Positions 26,271 through 34,985 of a stretch of 64,000 nt of DNA are shown here, in pieces. Source of the DNA: Myxococcus hansupus (GTDB lineage: Bacteria > Myxococcota > Myxococcia > Myxococcales > Myxococcaceae); the NCBI RefSeq assembly GCF_000280925.3, contig NZ_CP012109.1, forward strand, positions 6,840,501 to 6,904,500. Direction: 5' to 3'. The notes beneath the pieces were generated by a model, which was given only the letters and a program-made list of their open reading frames with translations, had not been told where the DNA came from and ran no database searches. Both the position numbers and the translations under genes were made by a program. Numbering within the stretch: the first letter of the stretch is position 1; every line of letters begins with the position of its first letter.

Positions 26271-27911
26271 ATGCTTCACGTCATTCCCCTGGGCGGCCTG
26301 GGCGAAATCGGCCTCAACTCCATGGTCATCGCCTGCCGTGGGGAGATGCTGCTCATCGACGCCGGGCTGATGTTCCCCTCCTCGGGGATGCCCGGCGTGG
26401 ACATCATCATTCCGGACTTCGGCCACCTGAAGCAGAACGCCGCGCAGCTCCAGGGCGTGTTGCTGACGCACGGCCATGAAGACCACCTGGGCGCGCTGCC
26501 CTACCTGCTCAACGAAATCCCCGTCCCCGTCTACGGCACGCGCTTCACGCTGGCCATGGCGCGCCACCGGTTGGAGGAGCTGGGCATCGAGGCGGACCTG
26601 CGCGAAATCGAGCCGCGCGAGCCCTTCTCCGTGGGCACCGCCTTCCGCGTGGAGGCCAGCCGTGTCACGCACACGGTGCCGGACGCGGTGGGCTACATCC
26701 TGCGCACGCCCGAAGGCACGCTCATCCACACCGGGGACTTCAAGCTGGACCCGGACCCCATCGACGGGCTGCGCACGGACCTGGAGCGCTGGGGCGAGGC
26801 CGGCGAGGAAGGCGTGTTGTGCCTCCTCTCCGACTCCACCAACTCCGAGGTGAAGGAGGAGACGGGCAGCGAGCGCGTGGTGGAGCAGACCTTCGAGCGC
26901 CTCTTCCAGGGCGCCACCGGGCGCATCGTCGTCGCGCAGTTCTCCTCCAACCTGCACCGCGTGCGGCACCTGCTCGCCCTGGCCGAGCGGCTGGGGCGCA
27001 AGGTGGCCCTCCAGGGCCGCAGCATGATTCGCAACGTGGAGATGGCGCGGCAGTTGGGCTACCTCGACGTGCCCGACTCCCTCTTCGTCCACGTGGACAC
27101 CGTGCCCGCCCTGCCCGCGCAGCGCGTGCTCGTGCTGACCACCGGAGCCCAAGGGGAGCCCCGCGCCGGACTGTCCCAGCTCGCCTCGGGAGAGGGCCCG
27201 GTGCGGCTGAATCCCGGCGACCTGGTGGTGCTCAGCTCGCGGCCCATCCCCGGCAACGAGCGCTCCGTGGGCGCGCTCATCGACGCCCTGCTGTGGCGCG
27301 GCGCGCGCGTGGCCTACGCCCAGGTGGAGCCGGGCATCCACGTCTCCGGCCATGCCAGCCAGCCTCAGCAGCGGCGCGTGCTGGACCTGGTGAAGCCGGC
27401 CCACTTCATCCCCGTCCACGGCGAGGGCCGCCACCTGCACAGGCACCTGCTCACCGCGCGCGAGGCCGGCCTGGAGCCCGCCCAGTGCCTGCTGGCGCAG
27501 GACGGCGACGTGGTGACGTTCGAGGAGGGCCGGGGCCGCTTCACCGGCAGCGTGCCCGTGGGCCGCGTCCTCAAGGACCGGTTCGGCAGTGGGCTGCTGA
27601 CGCCGGACACGCTCCAAGAACGCGTCCGGCTGTCGGAGACGGGCATGGTGGCCGCCGTGGTGGTCCTCCAGCGGGACTCCCAGAAGGTCGTCGCGGGGCC
27701 CCAGCTCTCCGGCCAGGGGCTGTCCGTGGACGAACAGGTGCTGCTGCCCCGGGTGGCGAGGGACGCGCTGGCGCACTTCGAGGAACTGTCCCCCACCCTG
27801 CGGGGCGATGACGCCCTGGTGAGAGAGGAACTCACCCGGGCCGTGCGGCGGGCCTTCAAGGCGCACACCTCCAAGCGCCCCCTGGTGGTGCCCTTGGTCG
27901 TCCGGGTGTAG
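26271..27911 (+). CDS. rnj: Ribonuclease J
   Basis: The 546-residue protein is the usual length. A metallo-beta-lactamase core contains LTHGHEDHLGALPYLL (H-x-H-x-D-H zinc motif) and IHTGDFKLDPDP, followed by a beta-CASP region (SDSTNSEVKEETGSE, SGHASQPQQRR) and the C-terminal domain. RNase J has 5'-3' exonuclease and endonuclease activity in RNA turnover and rRNA processing. It heads a plus-strand run with yajQ (21-base gap), a secreted protein gene and rimO. Confidence 0.95.
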   Translation: MLHVIPLGGLGEIGLNSMVIACRGEMLLIDAGLMFPSSGMPGVDIIIPDFGHLKQNAAQLQGVLLTHGHEDHLGALPYLLNEIPVPVYGTRFTLAMARHRLEELGIEADLREIEPREPFSVGTAFRVEASRVTHTVPDAVGYILRTPEGTLIHTGDFKLDPDPIDGLRTDLERWGEAGEEGVLCLLSDSTNSEVKEETGSERVVEQTFERLFQGATGRIVVAQFSSNLHRVRHLLALAERLGRKVALQGRSMIRNVEMARQLGYLDVPDSLFVHVDTVPALPAQRVLVLTTGAQGEPRAGLSQLASGEGPVRLNPGDLVVLSSRPIPGNERSVGALIDALLWRGARVAYAQVEPGIHVSGHASQPQQRRVLDLVKPAHFIPVHGEGRHLHRHLLTAREAGLEPAQCLLAQDGDVVTFEEGRGRFTGSVPVGRVLKDRFGSGLLTPDTLQERVRLSETGMVAAVVVLQRDSQKVVAGPQLSGQGLSVDEQVLLPRVARDALAHFEELSPTLRGDDALVREELTRAVRRAFKAHTSKRPLVVPLVVRV

Positions 27912-27932
27912 GTATGGTAAGGGCCGCCACCC

Positions 27933-28430
27933 ATGCCATCCTTCGACGTCGTCTCGAAAATCGACCTGGCTGAGCTCGACAACGCGGTCAACCAGACCAA
28001 GAAGGAGATCAGCACCCGGTACGATTTCCAGGGCACCCACGCCGATGTGGTGCTGGCCCCGGACCATACCGCCATCACCGTGAAGGCCAACAGCGAGGAC
28101 CGCGTCCAGGCCGCCAAGGAAGTCCTCCTGGCGAAGCTGGCGAAGCGGAACATCAGCCTGTTCGCGCTGGAGTATGGCGACATCGAGAAGACGGGCCTTC
28201 ACAACGTGAAGCAGGCCATCAAGCTCCAGCAGGGCATCCCCGTGGAGAAGTCCAAGGAGCTGGTGAAGCTGCTCAAGGACTCGAAGATGAAGGTCCAGGG
28301 CTCCATCCAGGCCGACCAGCTTCGCGTCACCGGGAAGAACCGGGATGACCTCCAGGCGGCCATCGCCCTGTTCCGCAAGGAGCAGGACCGGCTGAAGCTG
28401 GACATGCAGTTCACCAACTTCCGCGATTGA
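27933..28430 (+). CDS. yajQ: YajQ-family nucleotide-binding protein
   Basis: At 165 residues it matches the family length, with MPSFDVVSKIDLAELDNAVN, STRYDFQG and DGDIEKTG-type (YGDIEKTGLHNVKQAIKLQQ) signatures spread through two ferredoxin-like folds. YajQ proteins bind nucleotides; in Xanthomonas a homologue is a cyclic di-GMP effector. The gene lies 21 bases after rnj. Confidence 0.95.
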   Translation: MPSFDVVSKIDLAELDNAVNQTKKEISTRYDFQGTHADVVLAPDHTAITVKANSEDRVQAAKEVLLAKLAKRNISLFALEYGDIEKTGLHNVKQAIKLQQGIPVEKSKELVKLLKDSKMKVQGSIQADQLRVTGKNRDDLQAAIALFRKEQDRLKLDMQFTNFRD

Positions 28431-28438
28431 AGAGGCCC

Positions 28439-29542
28439 ATGCGCGCTGCCGCCCTGTCCTTCTGCCTCCTGTTCTGCGTCCCCGGCGTCGCGTCCGCCCA
28501 GGCGGAGCGTTCCTCCAAGCTGGTTCCGTCCCTGGCCAAGCCGCCCCGCATCCAGGGCGGCCTGAAGGCCTTCACCTCGCCGCTGGTGCTCAAGCCCGTG
28601 GCCACGGAGGGCGCCACCGCGTCGTTCACCGCCAAGGTGGGCGCGCGCAAGGACACGCTCTACGTGGGCGTGGAGGCCACCGACGACCAGCTCCAGGCCG
28701 GGGACCTGCTCACGCTGTCGCTCTACTTCCCGAACACCGGCCCCACCTCCACCGGCTACACGTGGCGCTTCGCCTTCGACGGCAAGCGGGCCTCGGGCGC
28801 GAACAGCGGCACGCCGCAGTTCGCCCAGGACCTGGTGACGGCGGCGGTGCAGCGCCAGGGCAACACGCTGCTGCTGATGGCGTCGGTGCCGGTGCGCGCC
28901 TTCCCCCGCTTCCCCGCGGTGGATCCGCTCGTGTTCGACCTGTGCCTCACCTACGAGGACCGGGACAGCGCGGAGGCCAAGGTGACCTCCATCTCCAACT
29001 GCCAGAGCGGCACCATGGTGGGGGACGCGCTGCGGCTGTCGGACGAGCCGCGCAAGGGCCTCAAGCTGAAGCCGCCGGAGACGGTGACGGCGCTCGAGCC
29101 GCGCCAGGATGGCTGGCTGGGCTGGGACTACATGAGCTACCCGGCCTGGGCGCAGGGTGACGACGCGCTGACGCCCGCCTCGCTGCGCAGCCTGGTTGCT
29201 CCCGAGGCCGTCAACCCGTCGACCGTCGACCTGAACGTGCCGGACACGCTCAGCCTGCCGGACGACGGCCGCATCGTGACAGTGGTGTCCGGGAAGAATC
29301 CGTATGCCGTCGCCGGTCAATGTGACGCCGATGACGAGCTGCGGTTGGGCTTCTACCACGTCACCGGGAAGACGGCCCGGCGGGTGCTCGAGTGGCCGGC
29401 CGCTACGTGCGCGCTGGGGCGCACGTCGTCGGTGGAACTGGATGAAGAGGGCGTGCTGTCCATCCGTTACTCGAACGGTACGTCCATGAACTTCGCCTGG
29501 AGTGGGACCCACTTCTCGCGAACCGAACTCGGAAAGCGGTAG
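28439..29542 (+). CDS. Secreted hypothetical protein with CBM9-like domain
   Basis: The ATG at 28439 follows AGAGG and lies 8 bases after yajQ; an in-frame TTG at 28427 is unlikely. The 367-residue product has a signal peptide (cleavage near ASAQA). Residues about 35-190 resemble the family 9 carbohydrate-binding/DOMON-like sandwich (GARKDTLYVGVEATDDQL, YTWRFAFDG). The C-terminal half has two Cys pairs and no known family. The function is unknown; it sits between yajQ and rimO. Confidence 0.65.
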   Translation: MRAAALSFCLLFCVPGVASAQAERSSKLVPSLAKPPRIQGGLKAFTSPLVLKPVATEGATASFTAKVGARKDTLYVGVEATDDQLQAGDLLTLSLYFPNTGPTSTGYTWRFAFDGKRASGANSGTPQFAQDLVTAAVQRQGNTLLLMASVPVRAFPRFPAVDPLVFDLCLTYEDRDSAEAKVTSISNCQSGTMVGDALRLSDEPRKGLKLKPPETVTALEPRQDGWLGWDYMSYPAWAQGDDALTPASLRSLVAPEAVNPSTVDLNVPDTLSLPDDGRIVTVVSGKNPYAVAGQCDADDELRLGFYHVTGKTARRVLEWPAATCALGRTSSVELDEEGVLSIRYSNGTSMNFAWSGTHFSRTELGKR

Positions 29543-29547
29543 ACGCA

Positions 29548-30978
29548 GTGGAAACCACCACCCCCAAGAGCCTGTACATGATGACCCTCGGCTGCCCGAA
29601 GAACCGGGTGGACTCCGAGGTGATGCTGGGCACGCTGCGCCACCGCGGCTACACCCTGGTGCAGGAGGCCTCCGACGCCCAGGTCATCGTCGTCAACACG
29701 TGCGCCTTCATCGGCCCCGCCAAGCAGGAGTCGGTCGACTCCATCCTGGAGATGGCCGAGCTGAAGAAGTCCGGGGCCTGCAAGACGCTGGTGGTGACGG
29801 GCTGCCTGTCGCAGCGCTACGGCGACGAGCTGTCGAAGGAGATGCCGGAGGTCGACCACTTCCTGGGCACCAGCGCGTACGCCCAGATTGGTGACCTGCT
29901 GGCCGCCGAGGCCTCGCCGCGTCAGGTGATTCCGGACCCCGACTACATCCACGACGCCAACACGCCGCGCATCAACTCGATGCCGAAGTACACGGCGTAC
30001 CTCAAGGTGTCCGAGGGCTGCGACAACGCCTGCGCCTTCTGCATCATCCCCACCCTGCGCGGCGGGCAGCGCTCGCGGACCATCGACGACGTGGTCGCCG
30101 AGGCCAAGCAGTTGGCGGAGAGCGGCGTGCAGGAGCTGAACCTCGTCGCGCAGGACCTCACGGCCTACGGGCACGATTTGCCCGGCCGGCCGAAGCTGCA
30201 CGACCTGCTCAAGGCGCTGGTGCAGGTGGACGTGAAGTGGATCCGCCTCCACTACGCCTACCCGCGCGTGTTCCCGGACGAGCTCATCGACGTGATGGCC
30301 TCGGAGCCGAAGATTGCCCGGTACCTGGACATGCCGGTGCAGCACGTCAGCGACAAGCTGCTCCTGTCCATGAAGCGCGGCCGCAACTCGGAGTTCCTCA
30401 AGGGCCTGCTGACCAAGCTGCGGGAGCGCGTCCCCGGCCTGGTGATGCGCACCTCGCTCATCGTCGGCCTGCCCGGCGAGACGGACGAGGACTTCGAGAT
30501 GCTGAAGGAGTTCGTGAAGACGCAGCGCTTCGAGCGCCTGGGCGTCTTCCAGTACTCCGACGAAGAGGGCACCGCCGCCTACCACCTGCCGGACAAGGTG
30601 CCGCAGAAGACCATCGAGCGCCGCTGGCGCGAGGTCATGGCCATCCAGAAGCGCATCAACCGCGAGCAGAACAAGAAGCTCGTGGGCAAGCGCCTGGAGG
30701 TGCTGGTGGAAGGCCCCGCGCCGGAGACGGAGCACCTGCTGGTGGGTCGCCACCAGGGCCAGGCGCCGGACATCGACGGCATGGTCTACATCAACGACGG
30801 CATGGCGTACCCGGGCGAAATCGTCACCGTGGAGGTGACGGAGGCGCACGACTACGACCTGGTGGCCCGCGTGGTGGAGCGCCCGGACCCGAAGGACCGC
30901 GAGCTCACCGCCCGCGATGCCCCTCCGGCCCCCGTGCCGCTGTCGAAGCTGCAGCGCCCGGCGCCTCGCGCGGAGTAA
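29548..30978 (+). CDS. rimO: Ribosomal protein uS12 methylthiotransferase RimO
   Basis: GTG at 29548 gives 476 residues. Domains in order: UPF0004 with three Cys (MMTLGCPKNRVDSE, VVNTCAFIG, VTGCLSQRY) for one 4Fe-4S cluster; radical SAM with SEGCDNACAFCIIP (C-x3-C-x2-C); and a C-terminal TRAM domain. GGQRSRTIDDVVAEA and the short linker fit RimO rather than MiaB. It methylthiolates an Asp of ribosomal protein S12. A Pro/Ala-rich tail of about 30 residues is an extra. Confidence 0.93.
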   Translation: METTTPKSLYMMTLGCPKNRVDSEVMLGTLRHRGYTLVQEASDAQVIVVNTCAFIGPAKQESVDSILEMAELKKSGACKTLVVTGCLSQRYGDELSKEMPEVDHFLGTSAYAQIGDLLAAEASPRQVIPDPDYIHDANTPRINSMPKYTAYLKVSEGCDNACAFCIIPTLRGGQRSRTIDDVVAEAKQLAESGVQELNLVAQDLTAYGHDLPGRPKLHDLLKALVQVDVKWIRLHYAYPRVFPDELIDVMASEPKIARYLDMPVQHVSDKLLLSMKRGRNSEFLKGLLTKLRERVPGLVMRTSLIVGLPGETDEDFEMLKEFVKTQRFERLGVFQYSDEEGTAAYHLPDKVPQKTIERRWREVMAIQKRINREQNKKLVGKRLEVLVEGPAPETEHLLVGRHQGQAPDIDGMVYINDGMAYPGEIVTVEVTEAHDYDLVARVVERPDPKDRELTARDAPPAPVPLSKLQRPAPRAE

Positions 30979-31011
30979 CCGCGAAGGCCCCGGACGCCGC
31001 GGGAGCCCTCC

Positions 31012-31977
31012 TCAGCGCGAGGGCTCCTCCAGCACCAGCGTGCGCCCCGGGCTGACGGCCCGCAGGCGCTCACGCAGCTTCTCCCGGTCGGCCTTCGCCG
31101 TCTTCGGCGTGGCCGCCAGCTTCTCGTGCAGCTCCCGCGCGGTGGCGTCGTACCAGACCTCGCGCACCGGGCCGCCTTCGGCCACGTGCTTCGCGACGCC
31201 CGCGAGCAGCCGGCAGCAGTCCTCCCAACCCTTGTCCTGCTGCGACCCACCCTGCTCCCGGGTGAAGGCGATGGCGTCGTCCAGCGTCCTCCCGTCCTGG
31301 AGGTACACGTTGATGAGCGCCCGGGCCGCGCGGTTCGACGCGTCCCGCATGCTGAGCCACAGGTACCAGGCCTTGCCCTCCGGCGCCGGCGACTCCACGG
31401 CGTAGATTTCGGTGATGGGCACGGGCGTGCCCTCCGGCCCCTGCCCCATGAGCCCGGCCTCGGGGGACACGAGCAGCACGAAGGAGTCCGTGGGCAGCTT
31501 CAGCGTCTCGGCCTGAAGGGTTCCGGGCGTCTCGCCCACCAGGCGCCGGGCCAGGTCCGCGGCCACCTCGTACCGGTGACGGCCCCGCTCCTCGTGCACC
31601 ACCAGGTGCCAGTCCCGCAGCAGGGCCTGGAGGTTGGTGTGGGCCCACTGCTGACGGAACTCGAAGGTGTCCACGCCCTTGCGGCGGCAGATGTCGTCGA
31701 GCATGAAGCGGAGCGCGTCCAGCATCTCCGAGTCCTTCAGCATCTCGATGTAGCGCGTGTAGCCCACCCGCTCCGCCACGCGCTCGATGATGGCCAGCAG
31801 CCCGAAGCGGATGGCGCCACTCGCGTCCTGCACCGACAACCGGCCCCGCTCCACTTCCTTCGAGAGGGCGTCGTACATCCGCGTGACGCCCTCCTTCTCC
31901 AGGTAGCGGCGGGCCAACTCGATGGAGCGGCGCTGTTCGGTGTACTGGTGGTCGAACTCGGTGGGAGACGGTCGCAT
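31012..31977 (-). CDS. Hypothetical protein, 321 residues
   Basis: The ATG at 31977 is chosen over the longer frame because the preceding codons are low-complexity. The protein is soluble and mainly helical, Arg/Glu-rich, with no recognised motif (RRYLEKEGVTRMYDALSKEV near the start; WYLWLSMRDASNRAARALIN in the middle). It is the last gene of the minus-strand run that begins with rplU, 46 bases after the retropepsin-like lipoprotein. Confidence 0.6.
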   Translation of the reverse strand: MRPSPTEFDHQYTEQRRSIELARRYLEKEGVTRMYDALSKEVERGRLSVQDASGAIRFGLLAIIERVAERVGYTRYIEMLKDSEMLDALRFMLDDICRRKGVDTFEFRQQWAHTNLQALLRDWHLVVHEERGRHRYEVAADLARRLVGETPGTLQAETLKLPTDSFVLLVSPEAGLMGQGPEGTPVPITEIYAVESPAPEGKAWYLWLSMRDASNRAARALINVYLQDGRTLDDAIAFTREQGGSQQDKGWEDCCRLLAGVAKHVAEGGPVREVWYDATARELHEKLAATPKTAKADREKLRERLRAVSPGRTLVLEEPSR

Positions 31978-32023
31978 GTGCGGCAGAGGAGAACGCAGCA
32001 CCCCGGCCCCTGTCCAGGTAACG

Positions 32024-33448
32024 CTAGCGCGGGTCTTCGGGCTCCAGCTCCCGCTCCTCAGGCGGGGGCTCACGCGAGGAAGCGCCCCGCGACGGCACCG
32101 CCACCCCCTCGCCCAGCGGCGTGGGCTGGCACTCACAGACGGTGCGGCGTGACGTGGCCTCCGTGACGAAGACGCACGCCGTGGGGCACTCGGGCTGGCG
32201 GCCTTCCTCGAACAGGGCCAGGGTGTAGTCCCGGGCGGTGGTCAGCACCGCGTGGCAGGCAGGCAGCGACTGCGCCAGCGAGCGCCAGGGCAGCCGGTGC
32301 TGCGTCGTCAGTCCTCGGCTGGTGGCGGGGAAGCTCAGGCCCACGCCACAGCTCGAGGTGAGCTTCTGCCCGTCCGGCCCCAGCGGCTCCAGGTGAAGCC
32401 GCCCACCCTCGGGCAAATCCCGGTACACGGCGCCGCTCACCGCCAGGCTGCCGTCGGGCTCGCGGCGGACGTGCAGGCCGTAGCAGGCCTCTTCCCGGAA
32501 GCTGCCGTCTGGCGCGGCACAGTGCCTCACCGTGGAGTCCTCCGCGGGGCCCAACCGGGGACGCCGGAGCACCAGCGCCCCGCCCTTCGCGTCGAGCGTC
32601 GCGGTGAAGCGGCCCCAGACATCCGGGCCCAGTCGCCCCAGGCTGCTCGGAGAGTCCCACCGCCCGGCCGCCTCCACCACCAGCGGGCGAGCACCCACGC
32701 CGTCAGCCACCTCCACCGCGTCCAACGCGAAGGTGCGCGGCGGCAGGTTCGCGGCGGTTTCGAGCGGCTGCAGCCCCTGCGCCTCCGCGAACCGCACGGA
32801 CACCCGGGAGAAGGGCTCCCGCGAGCCGAGGACGAAGGGCCCCGTGAGTTCCGCGCCGTCCTGGGTCATCCGCGCGGCCAGCAGGGGCCAGTCGCCCAGG
32901 GGCTCGCGGCTGAGCGCCATGACGTGGACCTCGCGAGACGCCTCCGAGGCGGCCGCCTCGGCCACGTAGTCCGCGCGGGGACGCGAAGCCGTGAAGGTGA
33001 CCTCCCGCCGCAGTGGATCCACGGTGAGCGCGTAGGGCTCCAGCACGTCCGCGCCCAACGTCACCGCGCACGCCTTCTCGCCGGACAGGCCCGCGGTCTT
33101 CATCGGCGAGCGAACAGGGCCCACGGAGAACGCGGGCAGCGGGACCACGGGCCAGGAGCGGAAGCCGCCCGCGGGCTCCGGGGCGCGGATGGTGCCTTCG
33201 GGCGTGGGCGGCTCGCCCTGGAAGCAGCCTCGCGCCACGAGCGAGAGGGGGCGCGCCACATCGAGCACCACGGGCACCGGCCGCGCGCCCAGGAGACCCG
33301 CCACGGTGAGCCGCAAGGCCGGTGACGCCAACAGGGGCAAGGTCTGCCCCTGGAAGCCTTGTGGACGCGAAGGGCTCGCGGCCGGCTCCCGGTGACATCC
33401 GGTTCCGGCCAGCCCCAACCACCCCAGCAGGAGGAACGCGCGGTGCAC
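32024..33448 (-). CDS. Lipoprotein with degenerate retropepsin-like fold
   Basis: GTG at 33448 gives a signal ending LAGTGC (Cys18) and about 474 residues. The first 170 mature residues resemble clan AA aspartic proteases: PVPVVLDVARPLSLVARGC matches the D-T-G strand-loop, and LGADVLEPYALTVDPLRREV matches the second conserved block (LGxDxLxxxxxxxDxxxxxx). The catalytic DTG is DVA, so proteolysis is unlikely. The C-terminal half is unclassified and Cys-containing, with a Glu/Pro-rich tail. It begins 10 bases after the lolA stop codon. Confidence 0.65.
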   Translation of the reverse strand: MHRAFLLLGWLGLAGTGCHREPAASPSRPQGFQGQTLPLLASPALRLTVAGLLGARPVPVVLDVARPLSLVARGCFQGEPPTPEGTIRAPEPAGGFRSWPVVPLPAFSVGPVRSPMKTAGLSGEKACAVTLGADVLEPYALTVDPLRREVTFTASRPRADYVAEAAASEASREVHVMALSREPLGDWPLLAARMTQDGAELTGPFVLGSREPFSRVSVRFAEAQGLQPLETAANLPPRTFALDAVEVADGVGARPLVVEAAGRWDSPSSLGRLGPDVWGRFTATLDAKGGALVLRRPRLGPAEDSTVRHCAAPDGSFREEACYGLHVRREPDGSLAVSGAVYRDLPEGGRLHLEPLGPDGQKLTSSCGVGLSFPATSRGLTTQHRLPWRSLAQSLPACHAVLTTARDYTLALFEEGRQPECPTACVFVTEATSRRTVCECQPTPLGEGVAVPSRGASSREPPPEERELEPEDPR

Positions 33449-33458
33449 GTTCCCCAGG

Positions 33459-34226
33459 TTACTGCTTCTTGGACTTCGTGAAGTCATCCACGCGGGTGTC
33501 GTCGGGCACGTCCAGCTTGAAGCTGTCCGCGTCGATGCCCACGTTCGTCTTCAGGTTGAGGAACGAGATGGCGTTCTCGCTGCCGTCCGGGTCCACCACC
33601 GTGCTCTTCAGCACCTGCGCCGTGGCGGGGTCCACTTCGAGGCGAACCTGACGGAAGCGCGGCTCGTTCTTCAGCGGGTCCAACACCAGCAGCGTGCCCT
33701 TGCAGTCCTTGCAGGCGCCCTTCGTGATGGCGAACTCGTCCGCGAGCTTGCCCTGACCGAAGAGGAACGTCACCGAGGCGGAGAGCTGGCTGGTATCCAC
33801 GGCGGCCACCGTGAGGCTCTGCGCCGCCGGGTCGTATGCGTACACCTTGTTGCCCGCGAGCACGAAGGTGCGCGGCGAGGGCTTCTGGTACTCGAAGCGC
33901 ATCAGGCCGGGCTTCTTGTAGGTGACGACGCCCTCGGACGTCTGCGTGCGGCGGAAGGTCTTGTACTTGTAGTCCTGGCGGAAGCCCGCGCGGAAGTCGC
34001 TGGTCTTCTCGTAGAAGGCCTGCATCCGGTCCACCAGGGTCTTCACTTCCGGCGTCATGGCGGGCTTCGCCGCGGCGGGCGCGGGCGCGGCGGCCGTCGA
34101 CGCCGGGGGAGACTTCGCGGCAGCGGGGGCCGGGGCCGTCTGGGCCACCGGAGCGGCCTTCACCGGCGCGGCGGCGGGTGTTGCGGGAGCGGACAGGAGC
34201 GTGGCGAGCAGGGCTTCGAGGAACAT
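33459..34226 (-). CDS. lolA: Outer-membrane lipoprotein carrier protein LolA
   Basis: The ATG at 34226 follows GGAG at good spacing; the product has 255 residues. A signal peptide and an Ala/Pro-rich linker (to about residue 55) precede a LolA/LolB-type half-barrel: MQAFYEKTSDFRAGFRQDY, GVVTYKKPGLMRFEYQKPSP, GNKVYAYDPAAQSLTVA. LolA carries lipoproteins through the periplasm from LolCDE to the outer membrane. The extended linker is unusual compared with enterobacterial LolA. It lies between trmH and a lipoprotein gene on the same strand. Confidence 0.88.
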   Translation of the reverse strand: MFLEALLATLLSAPATPAAAPVKAAPVAQTAPAPAAAKSPPASTAAAPAPAAAKPAMTPEVKTLVDRMQAFYEKTSDFRAGFRQDYKYKTFRRTQTSEGVVTYKKPGLMRFEYQKPSPRTFVLAGNKVYAYDPAAQSLTVAAVDTSQLSASVTFLFGQGKLADEFAITKGACKDCKGTLLVLDPLKNEPRFRQVRLEVDPATAQVLKSTVVDPDGSENAISFLNLKTNVGIDADSFKLDVPDDTRVDDFTKSKKQ

Positions 34227-34303
34227 GGCGTGCATCTCCAGGCAGGCCCTGGGGGCCCGCAGTGTCCATCTAAACCATCTCGACGGGGCCTGCGCCCCAG
34301 CAT

Positions 34304-34981
34304 TCACGGGGCCTTCTTGAAGAGGCGCTTCCTCTGTTTGATGGCCAGCACGTAGAAACGCTCTCTCAGGGCCTGTGCATCCTCGGGGGACAAGTCCCCC
34401 GACTGCCCCAGGTGCTCATCCCGCCAGGCGATCGCCCGGCTGATACACGCAGAGGCCGCGGCGGAGATGTTGAGGCTCTGGCTGAACCCCTTCATGGGCA
34501 CCCAGAACGTCCCATCCACGCCCTTCAGCACTTCCTCGCTGACGCCGTACCGCTCGTTGCCGAACACGAGCGCCATCTTCGTGTCGAAGCGCAGCGTGTA
34601 GAGGCTCGTGGCCCCGTCCTGGATGGCGGACGCGTACAGCGAGAAGCCGCGTGACTTCAGGTGCTCGCGGCACTCGGTGAACGTCTTGTACAGCTTGACG
34701 TCCAGCCACTTGTCACAACCCTGGGCCACCCTCGAGTTGGGAACGAAGGGGGCCTCCGGGTTGATGACGATGTGGACCTCCTGCACGCCCATGGACTCGC
34801 AGGTGCGCAGCACCGCGGCCATGTTGAAGCTGTCCTCCAAACGATCGAGCACCACCGTGAAGTTGCGCGTGCGGTGACTGACCACGCGATCAATCTTCTC
34901 CTTGCGCACGTCGAGCAGGAACTGCTCCGGCTCGAATTGCTCCCGCTCGTAACGCTCGTAGCGCTCGCCGCCACCCGACAT
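34304..34981 (-). CDS. trmH: tRNA (guanosine-18-2'-O)-methyltransferase TrmH
   Basis: The 225-residue SPOUT methyltransferase has the three conserved blocks of TrmH: VLDRLEDSFNMAAVLRTCES (motif 1, with the catalytic Arg), ALVFGNERYGVSEEVL (motif 2), and VPMKGFSQSLNISAAASACI (motif 3, knot). It methylates G18 in the D loop of tRNAs. Its presence is notable because several tRNAs in this window have unusual D arms. It starts 4 bases after the obgE stop codon. Confidence 0.93.
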   Translation of the reverse strand: MSGGGERYERYEREQFEPEQFLLDVRKEKIDRVVSHRTRNFTVVLDRLEDSFNMAAVLRTCESMGVQEVHIVINPEAPFVPNSRVAQGCDKWLDVKLYKTFTECREHLKSRGFSLYASAIQDGATSLYTLRFDTKMALVFGNERYGVSEEVLKGVDGTFWVPMKGFSQSLNISAAASACISRAIAWRDEHLGQSGDLSPEDAQALRERFYVLAIKQRKRLFKKAP

Positions 34982-34985
34982 GGCC

